Source: Nitrospirota bacterium
GTDB taxonomy: Bacteria > Nitrospirota > Leptospirillia > Leptospirillales > Leptospirillaceae
DNA: 64,000 nt
Reading direction: 5' to 3'
Assembly (NCBI GenBank): GCA_023481175.1
Contig: JAMCWM010000045.1
Coordinates: 49,860 to 113,859, forward strand
The notes beneath the pieces are model-generated. The model was not told the DNA's origin. It ran no database searches and saw only the letters and a program-made list of their open reading frames with translations. Within the stretch, counting starts at the first letter, position 1; each line of letters opens with the position of its first letter. The translations under genes were made by a program, and so were the position numbers. Below are positions 9,188-18,070 of the stretch, piece by piece.

Positions 9188-10282
9188 TCAGACCTGGCCC
9201 TTGTCGTTTGGCTGGTCCCGGGCCTCTTCCCGCCCGGGTTTTCGTATTCCTGTGAGAACCGCATGGGCCGCCACTCCGGCGCCCGCCGCCCCCAGCGCGA
9301 CCATCCCGATGGTGTCGGCGTCGGCCTCGACCCCGAATCCCTCGATATGGGACAGATGCTTGTAGAAGGGCCCCTTGTCCCAGAAATCCTTTTCGGAGCA
9401 CCCGATGCATCCGTGGCCTGACTTGATCGGGAAGGAGACTCCGTTGTTCCAGCCGATCGTGGAGCAGGCGTTGTAGGTGACCGGCCCCTTGCATCCGACC
9501 TTGTAGAGACAATACCCCTTCCGGGCCCCCTCGTCGTCCCATCGCTCGACGTACTGGCCCGCGTCGAAGTTCGGTCGCCGGTAGCACTTGTCGTGGATCC
9601 TCTGGCTGTAAAACATCTTGGGTCGTCCTTCCCTGTCGAGGGCGGGAAGGCGGCCGAAGGCCGTGATGTAGGTGATGACGCCGGTCATCACCTCGGCGAT
9701 GGGGGGACACCCGGGGATCTTGATCACCGAGTGGTCGGTCAGGACCTTGTGGATGGGCGTGGCCTGCGTCGGATTGGGCTTTGCGGCCTGGACGCAACCC
9801 CACGACGCACAGGAGCCCCAGGCGATGACGGCCTTGGCCTTCGCCGCAACCCGTTTGAGCTGCTCGACGAAGGGTTTCCCTCCGACGATGCAGTACATCC
9901 CGTCCTCGTTCAACGGGGGATTCCCCTCGACGGCCAGGATGTATTCTCCGGGGTATTTCTGCATGATGTCGTCGATGCAGGCCTCCGCCTGGAAGCCCGC
10001 CGCCGCCATGAGGGTGTCGTCGTAGTCCAGCGAGATCATCGACAGGATGACGTCCTTGGCCAGGGGATGGGAAGAACGGATGAAGGATTCGCTGCAGCAG
10101 GTGCATTCGAGTCCATGGAGCCAGAGCACGGGGACGCGCGGCTTGGTTTCAAGGGCCCGGGCGATGTCATAGACATAGGTCGGCCCCAGCGACAGGCCGG
10201 CGGCCATGACGCTGCAGAACTTGAGAAAACTTCTTCGTGTGATTCCCTGGCTTCGCATGACCTCGTAGACAGTCTCGGACAT
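9188..10282 (-). CDS. hupS: [NiFe]-hydrogenase small subunit with oxygen-tolerant six-cysteine proximal cluster signature
   Basis: Electron-transfer subunit, 364 residues, exported by Tat: RRSFLKFC at 16-23 followed by a hydrophobic stretch. The proximal-cluster region reads LECTCCSES (Cys60, 62, 63), [11 protein letters not shown] (Cys158, 163) and IPGC (Cys192). That is six cysteines rather than four, the hallmark of the [4Fe-3S] cluster in oxygen-tolerant (group 1d) enzymes such as Ralstonia MBH and E. coli Hyd-1. Later His/Cys sets supply the medial and distal clusters, and a hydrophobic C-terminal helix (about 325-350) anchors it to HupC. The start is fixed by GAGGAGGTG just upstream of ATG 10282. 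First gene of the operon. Confidence 0.97.
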   Translation of the reverse strand: MSETVYEVMRSQGITRRSFLKFCSVMAAGLSLGPTYVYDIARALETKPRVPVLWLHGLECTCCSESFIRSSHPLAKDVILSMISLDYDDTLMAAAGFQAEACIDDIMQKYPGEYILAVEGNPPLNEDGMYCIVGGKPFVEQLKRVAAKAKAVIAWGSCASWGCVQAAKPNPTQATPIHKVLTDHSVIKIPGCPPIAEVMTGVITYITAFGRLPALDREGRPKMFYSQRIHDKCYRRPNFDAGQYVERWDDEGARKGYCLYKVGCKGPVTYNACSTIGWNNGVSFPIKSGHGCIGCSEKDFWDKGPFYKHLSHIEGFGVEADADTIGMVALGAAGAGVAAHAVLTGIRKPGREEARDQPNDKGQV

Positions 10283-10474
10283 GGTCACCTCCTCAGATGA
10301 AGCGGGATCCCTCCCCGGAACGGGACTTTTTCCGTGGATGCCATGAATGCATGAATGAATGTTGATGTCGTCTTCGGTGACGTTTGGATTGAAATGAGCC
10401 CAGGCTTCATCGCCTGAGGGAAGAAGAAAAGGGGCCGGAAGAGGAGCTCCAGGCCGGGAAATGTTTCCGCACGA

Positions 10475-10503
10475 ACTATACCGCCCGCAAAACCAGAATG
10501 CAA
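10475..10503 (-). promoter_or_regulatory. Candidate sigma-70 type promoter of the hydrogenase operon
   Basis: On the minus strand TTGCAT (10498-10503) and TATAGT (10475-10480) are separated by exactly 17 bp, about 190 bp upstream of hupS. The 340-bp stretch 10283-10622 otherwise holds no gene. It contains the hupS Shine-Dalgarno, a short ATTCAT-type tandem repeat at about 10343-10362, an imperfect inverted repeat (ATGAGCC / GGCTTCAT) at about 10394-10410, and the divergent promoter candidate for the next gene. No -24/-12 sigma-54 element was found. Confidence 0.55.
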
Positions 10504-10539
10504 GCCTGCTCGAACCGGAACCGGAAGAGCCCCTCTTGC

Positions 10540-10567
10540 TTGACTTTACCAGTCGTGGCTGATAGCT
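10540..10567 (+). promoter_or_regulatory. Candidate promoter for the kinase-like gene pair
   Basis: TTGACT at 10540-10545 is followed about 15-17 bp later by a GATAGCT-type -10 (around 10561-10567). The -35 is good and the -10 poor. It points toward the gene starting at 10623 and is divergent from the hydrogenase promoter. Confidence 0.35.
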
Positions 10568-10622
10568 TTTTGAATCGAGCCCCGGACCGGGCACACCACC
10601 CACTCTCCAAGGAAGATTCCTG

Positions 10623-11321
10623 TTGGAACGGACCTCCCAGTATCCCGGACTCCTGATCGCCATCGAAGGCACCGACGGATCGGGTAAAACCACACAGGCC
10701 GAACTTCTGAAGCATTACTATCTGTCCCGAGGGGTGGCGGTGGTCGTCTCAGCCTGCAACACCGTCGAGCTCATTCGCCGGGCCATCTCCGACCTCAAGC
10801 AACAGAATTTTCTGGATCCCCTCACATTCAGCTTCCTCTACGCCGCCGACTTCGTCGACCGTTTCGAGCACCAGATCATTCCGGCCCTGGAAGCCGGCCA
10901 GCTCGTGATCGCCGAACAGTATGTCTACACCGTCTTCGGCCGGGCCATCCTCCGGGGGATCGCCCCGGAATGGATTGCGAACATCTTCGACTTCGCCCTT
11001 GTTCCGGCAAAGACCTTCTACCTCGATCTGCCGGTCGAGTCCCTCCTCGAGAGAATCCACTGGAAAACCCGTCAGGAACGCTTCTTCGATTACTACGAGG
11101 CCGGAATGGACATGAATCTTTCCAGCCGCAAGAAGGACTCCTTCGTCATCTACCAGCGCCGCCTCATCGAGCTCTACCGGGAAATGGCCAGGAAGCACGG
11201 AATGGAGACCATCGACGCCATGGCCCCCATCCATCGCCAGCAGAAGTCACTGCGGACGAAGATCGACAATCTTCTGGTCGCCCACCGCAAGGGGGGGGAC
11301 CTTTCGGAAGGGATCCGGTGA
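10623..11321 (+). CDS. Thymidylate-kinase-like P-loop protein with atypical active site (first of tandem pair)
   Basis: A 232-residue P-loop NMP-kinase-fold protein. Walker A GTDGSGKT is at 16-23, the order of secondary structure is Tmk-like, and a basic lid region follows ([21 protein letters not shown]). It lacks the canonical Tmk TREPGGT substrate loop; that position reads VVVSACNT. The usual DR(Y/H) motif reads EQY at 98-100, so the family arginine is missing. The start is TTG, with AAGGA about ten bases upstream; no in-frame ATG lies close by. It overlaps the next, related gene by 4 nt. True dTMP kinase activity is doubtful, and it could act on another phosphorylated substrate or be regulatory. 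Confidence 0.65.
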   Translation: MERTSQYPGLLIAIEGTDGSGKTTQAELLKHYYLSRGVAVVVSACNTVELIRRAISDLKQQNFLDPLTFSFLYAADFVDRFEHQIIPALEAGQLVIAEQYVYTVFGRAILRGIAPEWIANIFDFALVPAKTFYLDLPVESLLERIHWKTRQERFFDYYEAGMDMNLSSRKKDSFVIYQRRLIELYREMARKHGMETIDAMAPIHRQQKSLRTKIDNLLVAHRKGGDLSEGIR

Positions 11322-11980
11322 GCCACACGCCCCCACACTCCTATCCGGGACGGCTCGTCGTCGTCGAGGGAATCGACGGATCGGGGAAGTCCACCCAGAT
11401 GGATCTACTCGCGGACTATCTCCAGTCCCGGGGCTTCGGCGTTCTCAAAAGCTCCTGGAATTCGAGCCCCGACATCTCCCCCGTCATCCGCAAGGCCAAG
11501 AAGAAGCAGGTTCTGACACCCTACGCCTTCAGCCTGCTTCATGCCGCCGACTTCAGCTTCCGCTATACCTATGAGATTCTTCCGGCCATGGAGGCCGGAA
11601 TGATCGTCCTGTCCGACCGGTATATCTTCACCGCCATCGCCCGGGACTGTGCCCGGGGGATTCCCAGGAAATGGCTCGTCTCGAATTTCAGCTTCGCCAT
11701 CGTTCCGGACCTGACCTTTTTCTTCCGCGTCGACCCCGAGACCTCCTATCAGCGCATCACCCGGACGCGCCCCATCAAGTTCTACGAGGCGGGAATGGAT
11801 ATGAACCTCTCCACCAATCCCCGGGAATCCTATACTCTCTTCCAGTCGCGGGTTCTTGCGGAGTACGAGTCCATGAAGGAGGAGTACGGATTCCATCTGG
11901 TGGACGCGACGCTGAGCCTCGAACGAACCCAGTCCCGGATGCGGCGCCTCATGGGGCCGATCATCCGCTCCCTCTCCTGA
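11318..11980 (+). CDS. Thymidylate-kinase-like P-loop protein (second of tandem pair)
   Basis: A 220-residue paralogue of the preceding gene, started by GTG in a 4-nt GTGA overlap. Walker A GIDGSGKS is at 18-25. Here the DRY motif is intact (100-102), but the TREPGGT loop is again replaced (LKSSWNSSPDIS). Both proteins share LLHAADF/LYAADF, IxPA(L/M)EAG and a diagnostic [10 protein letters not shown] box in or after the lid, so they form one subfamily that differs from housekeeping Tmk. One intact and one altered partner suggests a heteromeric enzyme; that is inference. Annotation as dTMP kinase would be a fold-level call only. Confidence 0.7.
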   Translation: MSHTPPHSYPGRLVVVEGIDGSGKSTQMDLLADYLQSRGFGVLKSSWNSSPDISPVIRKAKKKQVLTPYAFSLLHAADFSFRYTYEILPAMEAGMIVLSDRYIFTAIARDCARGIPRKWLVSNFSFAIVPDLTFFFRVDPETSYQRITRTRPIKFYEAGMDMNLSTNPRESYTLFQSRVLAEYESMKEEYGFHLVDATLSLERTQSRMRRLMGPIIRSLS

Positions 11981-11996
11981 CAAATCCTGAGTGACC

Positions 11997-12470
11997 CTAA
12001 GGGGTGCGGAGGCAGCCCCGGGTATGAACCCGCACGAGAAGGCTGTTTTTGGAGACGCGTTTTCCGTTGGAACTGTAAATCCGGAACTGGTAGGGAGTGC
12101 AGGGAAGGAGTCCCGTGATCCGGACCTGATTTGTCGGGACATCTTCGACCAGGCGATTGCCGTTATAGACGAGATAATCGGTGACATCGCTCACGCGCCG
12201 CCACTCGAGATAGATTCCGTCCCCCTCGCTCAGGGGAACGACATGGGAAAAGGTGGGGGGCTGAAGTTCGGTTCCGAAACTGGAATGCCCGCTTTTTGTG
12301 GTCGTTTCAGAGCTGGAAGGTGTCACCGTCTGCGAAGATCCGGGCTTCGAAGGAGAGAACAGGCCTCCGAGAAGCCCGTGGGGATTGTTCCATGCATCCG
12401 CGGTGCATCCGGACAGGAGGAGAAGGGCGAAAATCCCCGGACTGACAAAACGAACCCCCCATTTCCCCAT
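11997..12470 (-). CDS. Small lipoprotein with a fibronectin type III-like domain
   Basis: A 157-residue predicted lipoprotein: a basic N terminus, a hydrophobic stretch, then lipobox LLSGC, with Cys22 as the acylation site. A Ser/Thr/Pro-rich linker (about 38-62) follows. One Ig-like beta domain (about 70-153) has the FN3 pattern: PPTFSHVVPLSEGDGIYLEW, DYLVYNG, and RITGLLPCTPYQFRIYSSNGKR. Two cysteines in this domain may pair. It is convergent with the kinase pair (16 bp between stops) and divergent from rpiB. Function unknown; probably an outer-membrane-attached binding or assembly factor. Confidence 0.7.
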   Translation of the reverse strand: MGKWGVRFVSPGIFALLLLSGCTADAWNNPHGLLGGLFSPSKPGSSQTVTPSSSETTTKSGHSSFGTELQPPTFSHVVPLSEGDGIYLEWRRVSDVTDYLVYNGNRLVEDVPTNQVRITGLLPCTPYQFRIYSSNGKRVSKNSLLVRVHTRGCLRTP

Positions 12471-12494
12471 CTTTCATCCATCCCTTCATCGGAA

Positions 12495-12521
12495 ATTATC
12501 CCGCTTGCCCGGAGGTGTCAG
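12495..12521 (-). promoter_or_regulatory. Weak candidate promoter of the FN3 lipoprotein
   Basis: Minus-strand CTGACA (12516-12521) and GATAAT (12495-12500) match the consensus well, but the spacer is only 15 bp. It lies 25 bp upstream of the lipoprotein start. Confidence 0.3.
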
Positions 12522-12543
12522 GGTCGCATCCAATCCGTTTCAA

Positions 12544-12552
12544 TGCTATAAT
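12544..12552 (+). promoter_or_regulatory. Extended -10 promoter of the rpiB-glyA-nrdR-priA cluster
   Basis: TGCTATAAT at 12544-12552 is a perfect -10 hexamer with the TGn extension, which can work with a poor -35 (TCGCAT at 12524-12529, 17 bp away). It lies about 73 bp upstream of rpiB and is the only strong promoter-like element before this plus-strand gene set. Confidence 0.6.
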
Positions 12553-12624
12553 TTTAGGATAAGCTGGTAAATTTGTCACCGGCAAAATCTGTCGCAAAAA
12601 TAATCAAACGAAACGATCTCTTCA

Positions 12625-13089
12625 ATGCCAAACGTCAGCACCGCACCGTCTCATATCTTCTTCGGTTCAGATCATGCGGGACGGGAACTCAAGGAGATTC
12701 TCATCGCCCACGCCAAGATGAGGGGGCTGGTTGTCGAGGATCTGGGGACCTACACCGACGAATCGGTCGATTATCCCGATTTTGCTGAAAAAGTGGCAAG
12801 GGCCGTCGTCTCCGACCCTGCCTCCTTGGGCGTTCTGGTCTGCGGGACCGGAATCGGAATGAGCATCGCCGCCAACAAGATCCATGGGATCCGGGCCGCC
12901 CTTCTTTATAACGAAAGCTCCGCCCGCCTCGCCCGGCAGCACAACAATGCCAACATCATCGCCATGGGCGGCCGGGAGATTTCTCCCGATCAGGCCATCA
13001 CCTGGTTCGACATCTTTTTGGCGACCGTTTTCGAGGGAGGCCGTCACGGCCGTCGCCTGGAAAAGATCGCCCGCCTCGAGGGTCCGTGA
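12625..13089 (+). CDS. rpiB: Ribose-5-phosphate isomerase B
   Basis: Interconverts ribulose-5-P and ribose-5-P in the pentose phosphate and Calvin-type pathways. The 154-residue protein contains the RpiB hallmarks: FFGSDHAGRELK at the N terminus, DYPDFAEKVA, the CGTGIGMSIAANKIHGIRAAL anion-hole/catalytic loop with its cysteine, and NNANIIAMGGR. It belongs to the LacAB/RpiB family, and chemistry with other aldose phosphates is possible. It is followed by glyA in the same direction, an arrangement seen in several bacteria. The ribulose-5-P epimerase gene is in this window too (46541-47227). Confidence 0.95.
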   Translation: MPNVSTAPSHIFFGSDHAGRELKEILIAHAKMRGLVVEDLGTYTDESVDYPDFAEKVARAVVSDPASLGVLVCGTGIGMSIAANKIHGIRAALLYNESSARLARQHNNANIIAMGGREISPDQAITWFDIFLATVFEGGRHGRRLEKIARLEGP

Positions 13090-13182
13090 TTTTCAGGAAT
13101 CACCGTCCCCCGCATACAGACATCCGGCGGATGGGAGTTGACCCTCCTGTCCGCCCCATTATCGAGAGAGGATCGACATTCC

Positions 13183-14451
13183 ATGCTCTGGCTTGAACAG
13201 AAAGACCCCGAAACCTATCAGGCGATCATGAACGAAGTGAAGCGGGAACAGGATCGCTTGATCCTGATCGCCTCCGAGAACTATGTCAGCCCCTCCATCC
13301 TCGAGGCGGTCGGCTCGGTCATGACAAACAAGTATGCCGAAGGCTATCCCGGCCGAAGATACTACGCCGGCTGCGAGGCGGTCGACCAGGTCGAGGAGCT
13401 GGCCATCTCCCGCGCCAGGACCCTCTTCGGGGCGGAGCACGTGAATGTCCAGCCCCACTCCGGATCCCAGGCCAACATGGCCGTCTATCTTGCGGCGATC
13501 AAGCCCGGGGACACCATCCTCGGAATGAACCTCGCCCACGGCGGCCATCTGACCCACGGCTCCCAGGTCTCCTTTTCAGGCCACTACTACAAGTCGGTCT
13601 TCTACGGGGTCGACCCGAAAACCGGACTGATCGACTACGACGGGCTCCGGGCCCAGGCCCGGGAGCACCGGCCGCGCATCATCATCGCCGGGGCGAGCTC
13701 CTATCCCCGGACCATCGACTTCGCCCCCTTCCGGGCGATCGCCGACGAAGTGGGGGCGACCCTGCTCGTGGATATGGCCCACATCGCCGGCCTCGTCGCC
13801 GCGGGCCTGCATCCTTCCCCCTTTCCCGTGGCCGACTTCGTCACAACCTCCACGCACAAAACCCTCCGCGGCCCTCGCGGGGGCATGGCCTTCTCCCGCG
13901 AGCCCATGGCCAAGGCTCTCGACAAGGCGGTTTTTCCGATGATGCAGGGAGGACCCCTGATGCATGTCGTGGCCGGCAAAGCGGTGATGCTGAACGAAGC
14001 CCTGGCCCCCTCCTTCCGGGACTACATGGGCCGGGTTCTGGAAAACTGCCGGGTCCTCGCCCGCTCCCTGTCGGAGGCCGGCTACAGCCTGCTCACCGGA
14101 GGGACGGACAACCACCTTCTCCTGATCGACCTGAGACCCCAGGGGCTGACGGGAAAAGACGCCGAACACTATCTGTCCCAGGCCGGCATTTTCGTGAACA
14201 AGAACGCGGTTCCCTTCGACGACAAGCCCCCGACGATCACCAGCGGCATCCGCATCGGAACTCCCGCGGCGACAACACGCGGACTGGGCCCCGAGGAAAT
14301 GCTCCTGATCGGGGGATGGATCCGCCAGGCCCTCGAAAGCCGGGGCAAGGAAGAGGTCCTTCGGCGCATTTCCGGAGAGGTAGGCGACCTTCTTTCACGC
14401 TTTCCCATCTATGGAGAAATCCGGAAGAGTCCTTCTTCCTCCCGTACATGA
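13183..14451 (+). CDS. glyA: Serine hydroxymethyltransferase
   Basis: PLP enzyme converting serine and tetrahydrofolate to glycine and methylene-THF. The 422 residues are normal length. [15 protein letters not shown] is near the N terminus, [13 protein letters not shown] near 53-64, and the PLP lysine is in [12 protein letters not shown] (Lys226). The upstream frame is open back to a TTG at 13138. The ATG at 13183 is chosen because the family begins at this point ([14 protein letters not shown]) and AGAGG lies upstream. Its stop overlaps the nrdR start by 4 nt (ATGA), so the two are likely co-translated. Confidence 0.97.
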   Translation: MLWLEQKDPETYQAIMNEVKREQDRLILIASENYVSPSILEAVGSVMTNKYAEGYPGRRYYAGCEAVDQVEELAISRARTLFGAEHVNVQPHSGSQANMAVYLAAIKPGDTILGMNLAHGGHLTHGSQVSFSGHYYKSVFYGVDPKTGLIDYDGLRAQAREHRPRIIIAGASSYPRTIDFAPFRAIADEVGATLLVDMAHIAGLVAAGLHPSPFPVADFVTTSTHKTLRGPRGGMAFSREPMAKALDKAVFPMMQGGPLMHVVAGKAVMLNEALAPSFRDYMGRVLENCRVLARSLSEAGYSLLTGGTDNHLLLIDLRPQGLTGKDAEHYLSQAGIFVNKNAVPFDDKPPTITSGIRIGTPAATTRGLGPEEMLLIGGWIRQALESRGKEEVLRRISGEVGDLLSRFPIYGEIRKSPSSSRT

Positions 14452-14918
14452 ACTGTCCCTTCTGCCGCACCTCCGACTCGAAGGTGATCGACTCACGGCT
14501 GACCGCCGACGGACGGGGCATCCGCCGTCGGCGTGAATGCCCCTCCTGCCGGAATCGTTTCACCACCTACGAATGGGTGCAGGAATCGGCGCCGATGGTG
14601 GTCAAGAAGGACGGAAGGCGGGAGCCCTACGACCGGAACAAGCTCCTGGAAGGGCTTCAGAGGGCCTTCCAGAAGAGGCCTGTCCCGACGGGAACGATCG
14701 AGGAGCTCGTCCGGACCATCGAGCGGACCCTCTCGGAAATTCCCTCGACCGAGATTTCCTCCCAGAGGATCGGCGAACTCGTCATGGACCATCTCTCCCG
14801 GATCGATCATGTGGCCTATGTCCGGTTCGCTTCCGTCTATAAGAACTTCAGGGATCCGGAAGAGTTTGCCCTCGAAATTTCCCGATTGAAACATGCCCCC
14901 GACATCAAGCCCCTCTGA
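14448..14918 (+). CDS. nrdR: Transcriptional repressor NrdR
   Basis: Represses ribonucleotide reductase genes according to ATP/dATP binding. The 156-residue protein has the N-terminal zinc ribbon (MNCPFC at the start, then ECPSCRNRF) and the ATP-cone domain beginning [24 protein letters not shown]. It is complete. It is coupled to glyA by an ATGA overlap and runs 26 nt into priA. The glyA-nrdR link (folate one-carbon units and dNTP control) recurs across bacteria. No NrdR box was recognised in this window. Confidence 0.97.
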   Translation: MNCPFCRTSDSKVIDSRLTADGRGIRRRRECPSCRNRFTTYEWVQESAPMVVKKDGRREPYDRNKLLEGLQRAFQKRPVPTGTIEELVRTIERTLSEIPSTEISSQRIGELVMDHLSRIDHVAYVRFASVYKNFRDPEEFALEISRLKHAPDIKPL

Positions 14919-16896
14919 CCGTCAGGTCAATGTTCTGCCCCTCGAGCCCCTCGAATCCCCTTTCCTGACATACCGCCTTCCGGAAGGCCGCGTCCTCCCC
15001 CTTGCCGGGACAAGGGTGATCGTACCCCTCGGACGTCGTCTGGTCACCGGGATCGTCTGGCCCGCATCGGTCCCCCCCTGGACCGGAGAAACACGGGAGA
15101 TCGCCGATTTTCCCGATCCTCAACCCATTCTCCCGGAGTCCCTTTTTCCGCTTCTCGAGTTCGGATCCTGGTATTACCGGATTCCCCTTGGCTCTCTGGT
15201 CCGTTTCGCCCTTCCCCCGTCGCTCTCGGCTCCACGATCCCTGGTGGCCCGTTTCTGGAAGGAGTTGATGGAGCCAAAGGACGAAGTGGCTCCTTCCCCT
15301 CTTGCCCCTCTGTCGCCCCTGACTCCCGACCAGGACCGGGCCTTTGCAGAATGGGAGGGTCGACGCGCTTCCGGAGGCTTTGTCCCCTTTCTTCTCGAAG
15401 GAATCACAGGATCGGGCAAGACACGCCTCTACCAGGAGATGGCCGGCAAAGTCCTTTCCGAAGGACGGACCGTCCTTGTCCTGACCCCCGAAATCGGCCT
15501 CGTGGGTCCCCTGCAGGGCTCCATGGAGCAGGTCTCACCGGAGACCGTCCCGGTCCATAGCCGCCAGACTCCGGCCACCCGTGCACGGGGATGGGCCCGC
15601 ATTCTTTCGGGAAGAACCCGGATCGTCGTGGGACCCCGGTCCGCCCTTTTCGCCCCCCTTCCGAATCTGGGCCTGGTCATCGTGGACGAAGAGCACGACC
15701 CCTCCTACCAAGCCTACGAAGGCCTCTCCTTCAACGCGAGGAACCTGGCCATCAAGCGGGCCCAGGAGGCGGGGATTCCGATCGTTCTCGGATCTGCGAC
15801 CCCCCTTTCCGACTCCCTGTTCCAGAGCTCCTCGGGACGATATCACCCGATCCGTCTCCCACACCGGATCGGGGGATTCTCCCTCCCACCCATCGACCTC
15901 GTCCTCCCTTCGGGAGACGCCACTTCCCTCCCTTCCGAAGTGCGCCAGGCCCTTGAAAGAACGCTTTCCCGGGGGGAACAGGCGGTCATCCTGCTGAACC
16001 GCCGGGGATACGTCCCCACGCTCCTCTGCCGGGATTGCCACGCCCACGTCTCCTGTCCCTCCTGCTCCGTCCGGCTCGTTCTTCACAAGGTTCCCGAACG
16101 CCGGATGATCTGCCACTTCTGCGCGGCCTCCTTCGCCGTTCCCACTTTGTGTCCGGCCTGCCGGGGACGCAACCTGGACCTTCGCGGAGTCGCCACCCAG
16201 AAGCTCGAAGAGGACCTTCGGGCTCTTTATCCGGAGGCCCGGGTCGTCCGGCTGGATCAGGACCAGAAGGAGGAGGGCTGGAATAAAATCGAAAGGTTCC
16301 GGAAAGGAGAGGGAGAGATTCTTATCGGAACCCAGGTGGTCGCCAAAGGCCACGATATCCCGGGCGTCACGCTGGGAGTTGTTCTGGAGGCGGATGGCAT
16401 GCTGGCCTTCCCCGATTATCGGGCGAGCGAGCGGGCCTTCGGCCTATGGATTCAGTTGGCGGGACGCGTTGGACGCCACCGGGAGGGTGGACGCGTCATT
16501 ATCGTGACACGGGAGCCGGAGAATCCGATTTTTGGCTGGGCCAAAGGCTACGATATCCGCTCATTTCACGCCAGCCTTCTCGAAGAGCGGCGGCTTCTGG
16601 GCTATCCTCCCTTTTGCCGTGTCGCCTCGGTCATCCTCTCGTCGGCCACGGAGGAGATCATCCAGGAGGTTCTGGCCGAACCTTCTCCCTTCGGGCCTTC
16701 CCTTCCCGGAAACGGGATCTTCGGTCCGATTCCCGCCCTTCCCGCCCGTCTCAAAAATCGTTATCGGGCACAGATCCTGATCAAGGCTCCGACGGTCCGG
16801 GAGATCCATGACCGTCTTTCCCGGATCCGGGAACACTACCGGCCGGGGAAGAAAATTCTGGTGGAATGGCAGATCGATCCGTTCGACCTGACTTAG
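14893..16896 (+). CDS. priA: Primosomal protein N' (replication restart helicase PriA)
   Basis: DNA helicase that reloads the replisome at stalled forks. The 667-residue protein has an N-terminal DNA-binding region, Walker A GITGSGKT at 170-177, Walker B DEEH at 265-268, and the characteristic zinc-binding insertion (CRDC, CPSC, CHFC, CPAC) at about 376-420. The helicase C-terminal motifs IGTQVVAKGHDIPGVTLG and QLAGRVGRHREGG follow. The N-terminal 3' DNA-binding domain looks somewhat short. The start overlaps nrdR by 26 nt. The 3' end overlaps the convergent M50 protease gene by 116 nt, which is unusually long. Confidence 0.95.
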   Translation: MPPTSSPSDRQVNVLPLEPLESPFLTYRLPEGRVLPLAGTRVIVPLGRRLVTGIVWPASVPPWTGETREIADFPDPQPILPESLFPLLEFGSWYYRIPLGSLVRFALPPSLSAPRSLVARFWKELMEPKDEVAPSPLAPLSPLTPDQDRAFAEWEGRRASGGFVPFLLEGITGSGKTRLYQEMAGKVLSEGRTVLVLTPEIGLVGPLQGSMEQVSPETVPVHSRQTPATRARGWARILSGRTRIVVGPRSALFAPLPNLGLVIVDEEHDPSYQAYEGLSFNARNLAIKRAQEAGIPIVLGSATPLSDSLFQSSSGRYHPIRLPHRIGGFSLPPIDLVLPSGDATSLPSEVRQALERTLSRGEQAVILLNRRGYVPTLLCRDCHAHVSCPSCSVRLVLHKVPERRMICHFCAASFAVPTLCPACRGRNLDLRGVATQKLEEDLRALYPEARVVRLDQDQKEEGWNKIERFRKGEGEILIGTQVVAKGHDIPGVTLGVVLEADGMLAFPDYRASERAFGLWIQLAGRVGRHREGGRVIIVTREPENPIFGWAKGYDIRSFHASLLEERRLLGYPPFCRVASVILSSATEEIIQEVLAEPSPFGPSLPGNGIFGPIPALPARLKNRYRAQILIKAPTVREIHDRLSRIREHYRPGKKILVEWQIDPFDLT

Positions 16897-18070
16897 GGAT
16901 CGGAATCCGGTCGAGATAGGCCTCGATCATCGCTGAGCGGGCCAGGGGTTCCCTCTTCATCCATCCCGACACACGTCCCTCTCGAAGGACGGGGAGCCCC
17001 TCCGGGCGGCGGCCGAGGAGATCGAGAATGCGGCTTGGGGAATCGTCCTGAATGATGACAGGGCCCGGAACGATCCCGGGAAGATCAGAGACCCGGACAC
17101 CGTCCCACTGGGAAAAGGACCGCGTCCTCAGGATTTCCCAGGATAACTCCCCCAGATAGCGCCCCTCCCCGGACGAGACGACGGGGACCCAACCTTCGAC
17201 TCCCTGGAGGAAAGGGCCCAGGATCACTTCCTGCACCCACATTTCCGGTCTTACGAGAGCGGGTACGGGAAGGAGCCACCGTTCAATGCCTTCCTCTTCC
17301 AGAATCTGGGCGATCCTGTTCCTCTCCCGAAAGTCCATGAGGATATTCAGCACGAGATACCCGAGAATCAGTCCCCCGAATCCGGAAATCAGCAGCCCCC
17401 TGGCGACCAGGAGAAGTCCCGCCAGAGAGAGGATGAATCCGCCGGCCCATCCCAGTTTTTCCGGAAGGCTCCCCATTCCAGGACGATCTTTTCCCGTCGC
17501 CTGGGAAAAAACCAGCCCAATCAAGACGCCCGCGTCGAAAGGAAAGCCCGGGAAGAGGTTCAGAAGGGCGACGAGAAGGTTCAGATTCGCGAATATCCGG
17601 AGAAGATAGGCGATCTGCGGAAAGAAAAAGGCCCAGTCGCCTCCAGCGAAGGCCAGAACCGAGAGGGACATTTGCCATAGAAGAAGATTGACGACCGGCC
17701 CCGCGGCTCGGACAGCGATCTCTGCCGGACCTGGCGGCCCGAAATCGACACGGTGCTCCGGAAAGCCTCCCCAGAAAGAAAGCCGGCTTCCATCGTAGGG
17801 GACACGGAGAATCCGGGCCGTCATTCGGTGGCCCAGTTCATGAAGAAGGGTCACCAGAAGGGCCATAAATACGGTCGAGAGGCCCAGGACGACCGCCCCG
17901 TAGAGCCCCCCGGCCGGAACTCCCCCTGAAAATCCTGCTGCAGAGAAGAGGTAGACTCCGTAAAAAGCCCAGGAACGATCCAGCCGGATCTTTCCGTCAG
18001 AACCCGAGCGAGTCGCCAGGGAGCGGCTTCCCGAGACAAGACGGTTGAGCACAGGAGCCCTGCGGATCAC
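16781..18070 (-). CDS. Site-2-type (M50) membrane metalloprotease with C-terminal CBS-like region
   Basis: A 429-residue integral membrane protein. HELGH at 77-81 lies in a hydrophobic segment, and a later LFPGFPFDAG supplies the third zinc ligand in place of NPxPxDG. About five or six membrane spans occupy residues 35-245. The region from about 255 to 395 has the length and pattern of a CBS pair (VPVVSSGEGRYLGELS; LPVLREGRVSGWMKRE), as in the SpoIVFB/Rip3-like M50 group with CBS domains. The GTG start overlaps the reductase stop by 4 nt. The Pro/Ser-rich C-terminal 35-40 residues are encoded opposite the priA 3' end. Substrate unknown; the context suggests an envelope role. Confidence 0.8.
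   Translation of the reverse strand: MIRRAPVLNRLVSGSRSLATRSGSDGKIRLDRSWAFYGVYLFSAAGFSGGVPAGGLYGAVVLGLSTVFMALLVTLLHELGHRMTARILRVPYDGSRLSFWGGFPEHRVDFGPPGPAEIAVRAAGPVVNLLLWQMSLSVLAFAGGDWAFFFPQIAYLLRIFANLNLLVALLNLFPGFPFDAGVLIGLVFSQATGKDRPGMGSLPEKLGWAGGFILSLAGLLLVARGLLISGFGGLILGYLVLNILMDFRERNRIAQILEEEGIERWLLPVPALVRPEMWVQEVILGPFLQGVEGWVPVVSSGEGRYLGELSWEILRTRSFSQWDGVRVSDLPGIVPGPVIIQDDSPSRILDLLGRRPEGLPVLREGRVSGWMKREPLARSAMIEAYLDRIPIPKSGRTDRSAIPPEFSSPAGSVPGSGKDGHGSPGPSEP

Noticed and set aside
10343..10362. ATTCAT-type tandem repeats considered as a CRISPR remnant or IS end
   Set aside because: Too short, no spacers and no inverted partner; reported only as a minor regulatory curiosity.
10283..10622. 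Search for a sigma-54 (-24/-12) hydrogenase promoter
   Set aside because: No TGGCAC-N5-TTGC element on the minus strand; a TTGCAT-17-TATAGT element fits better.
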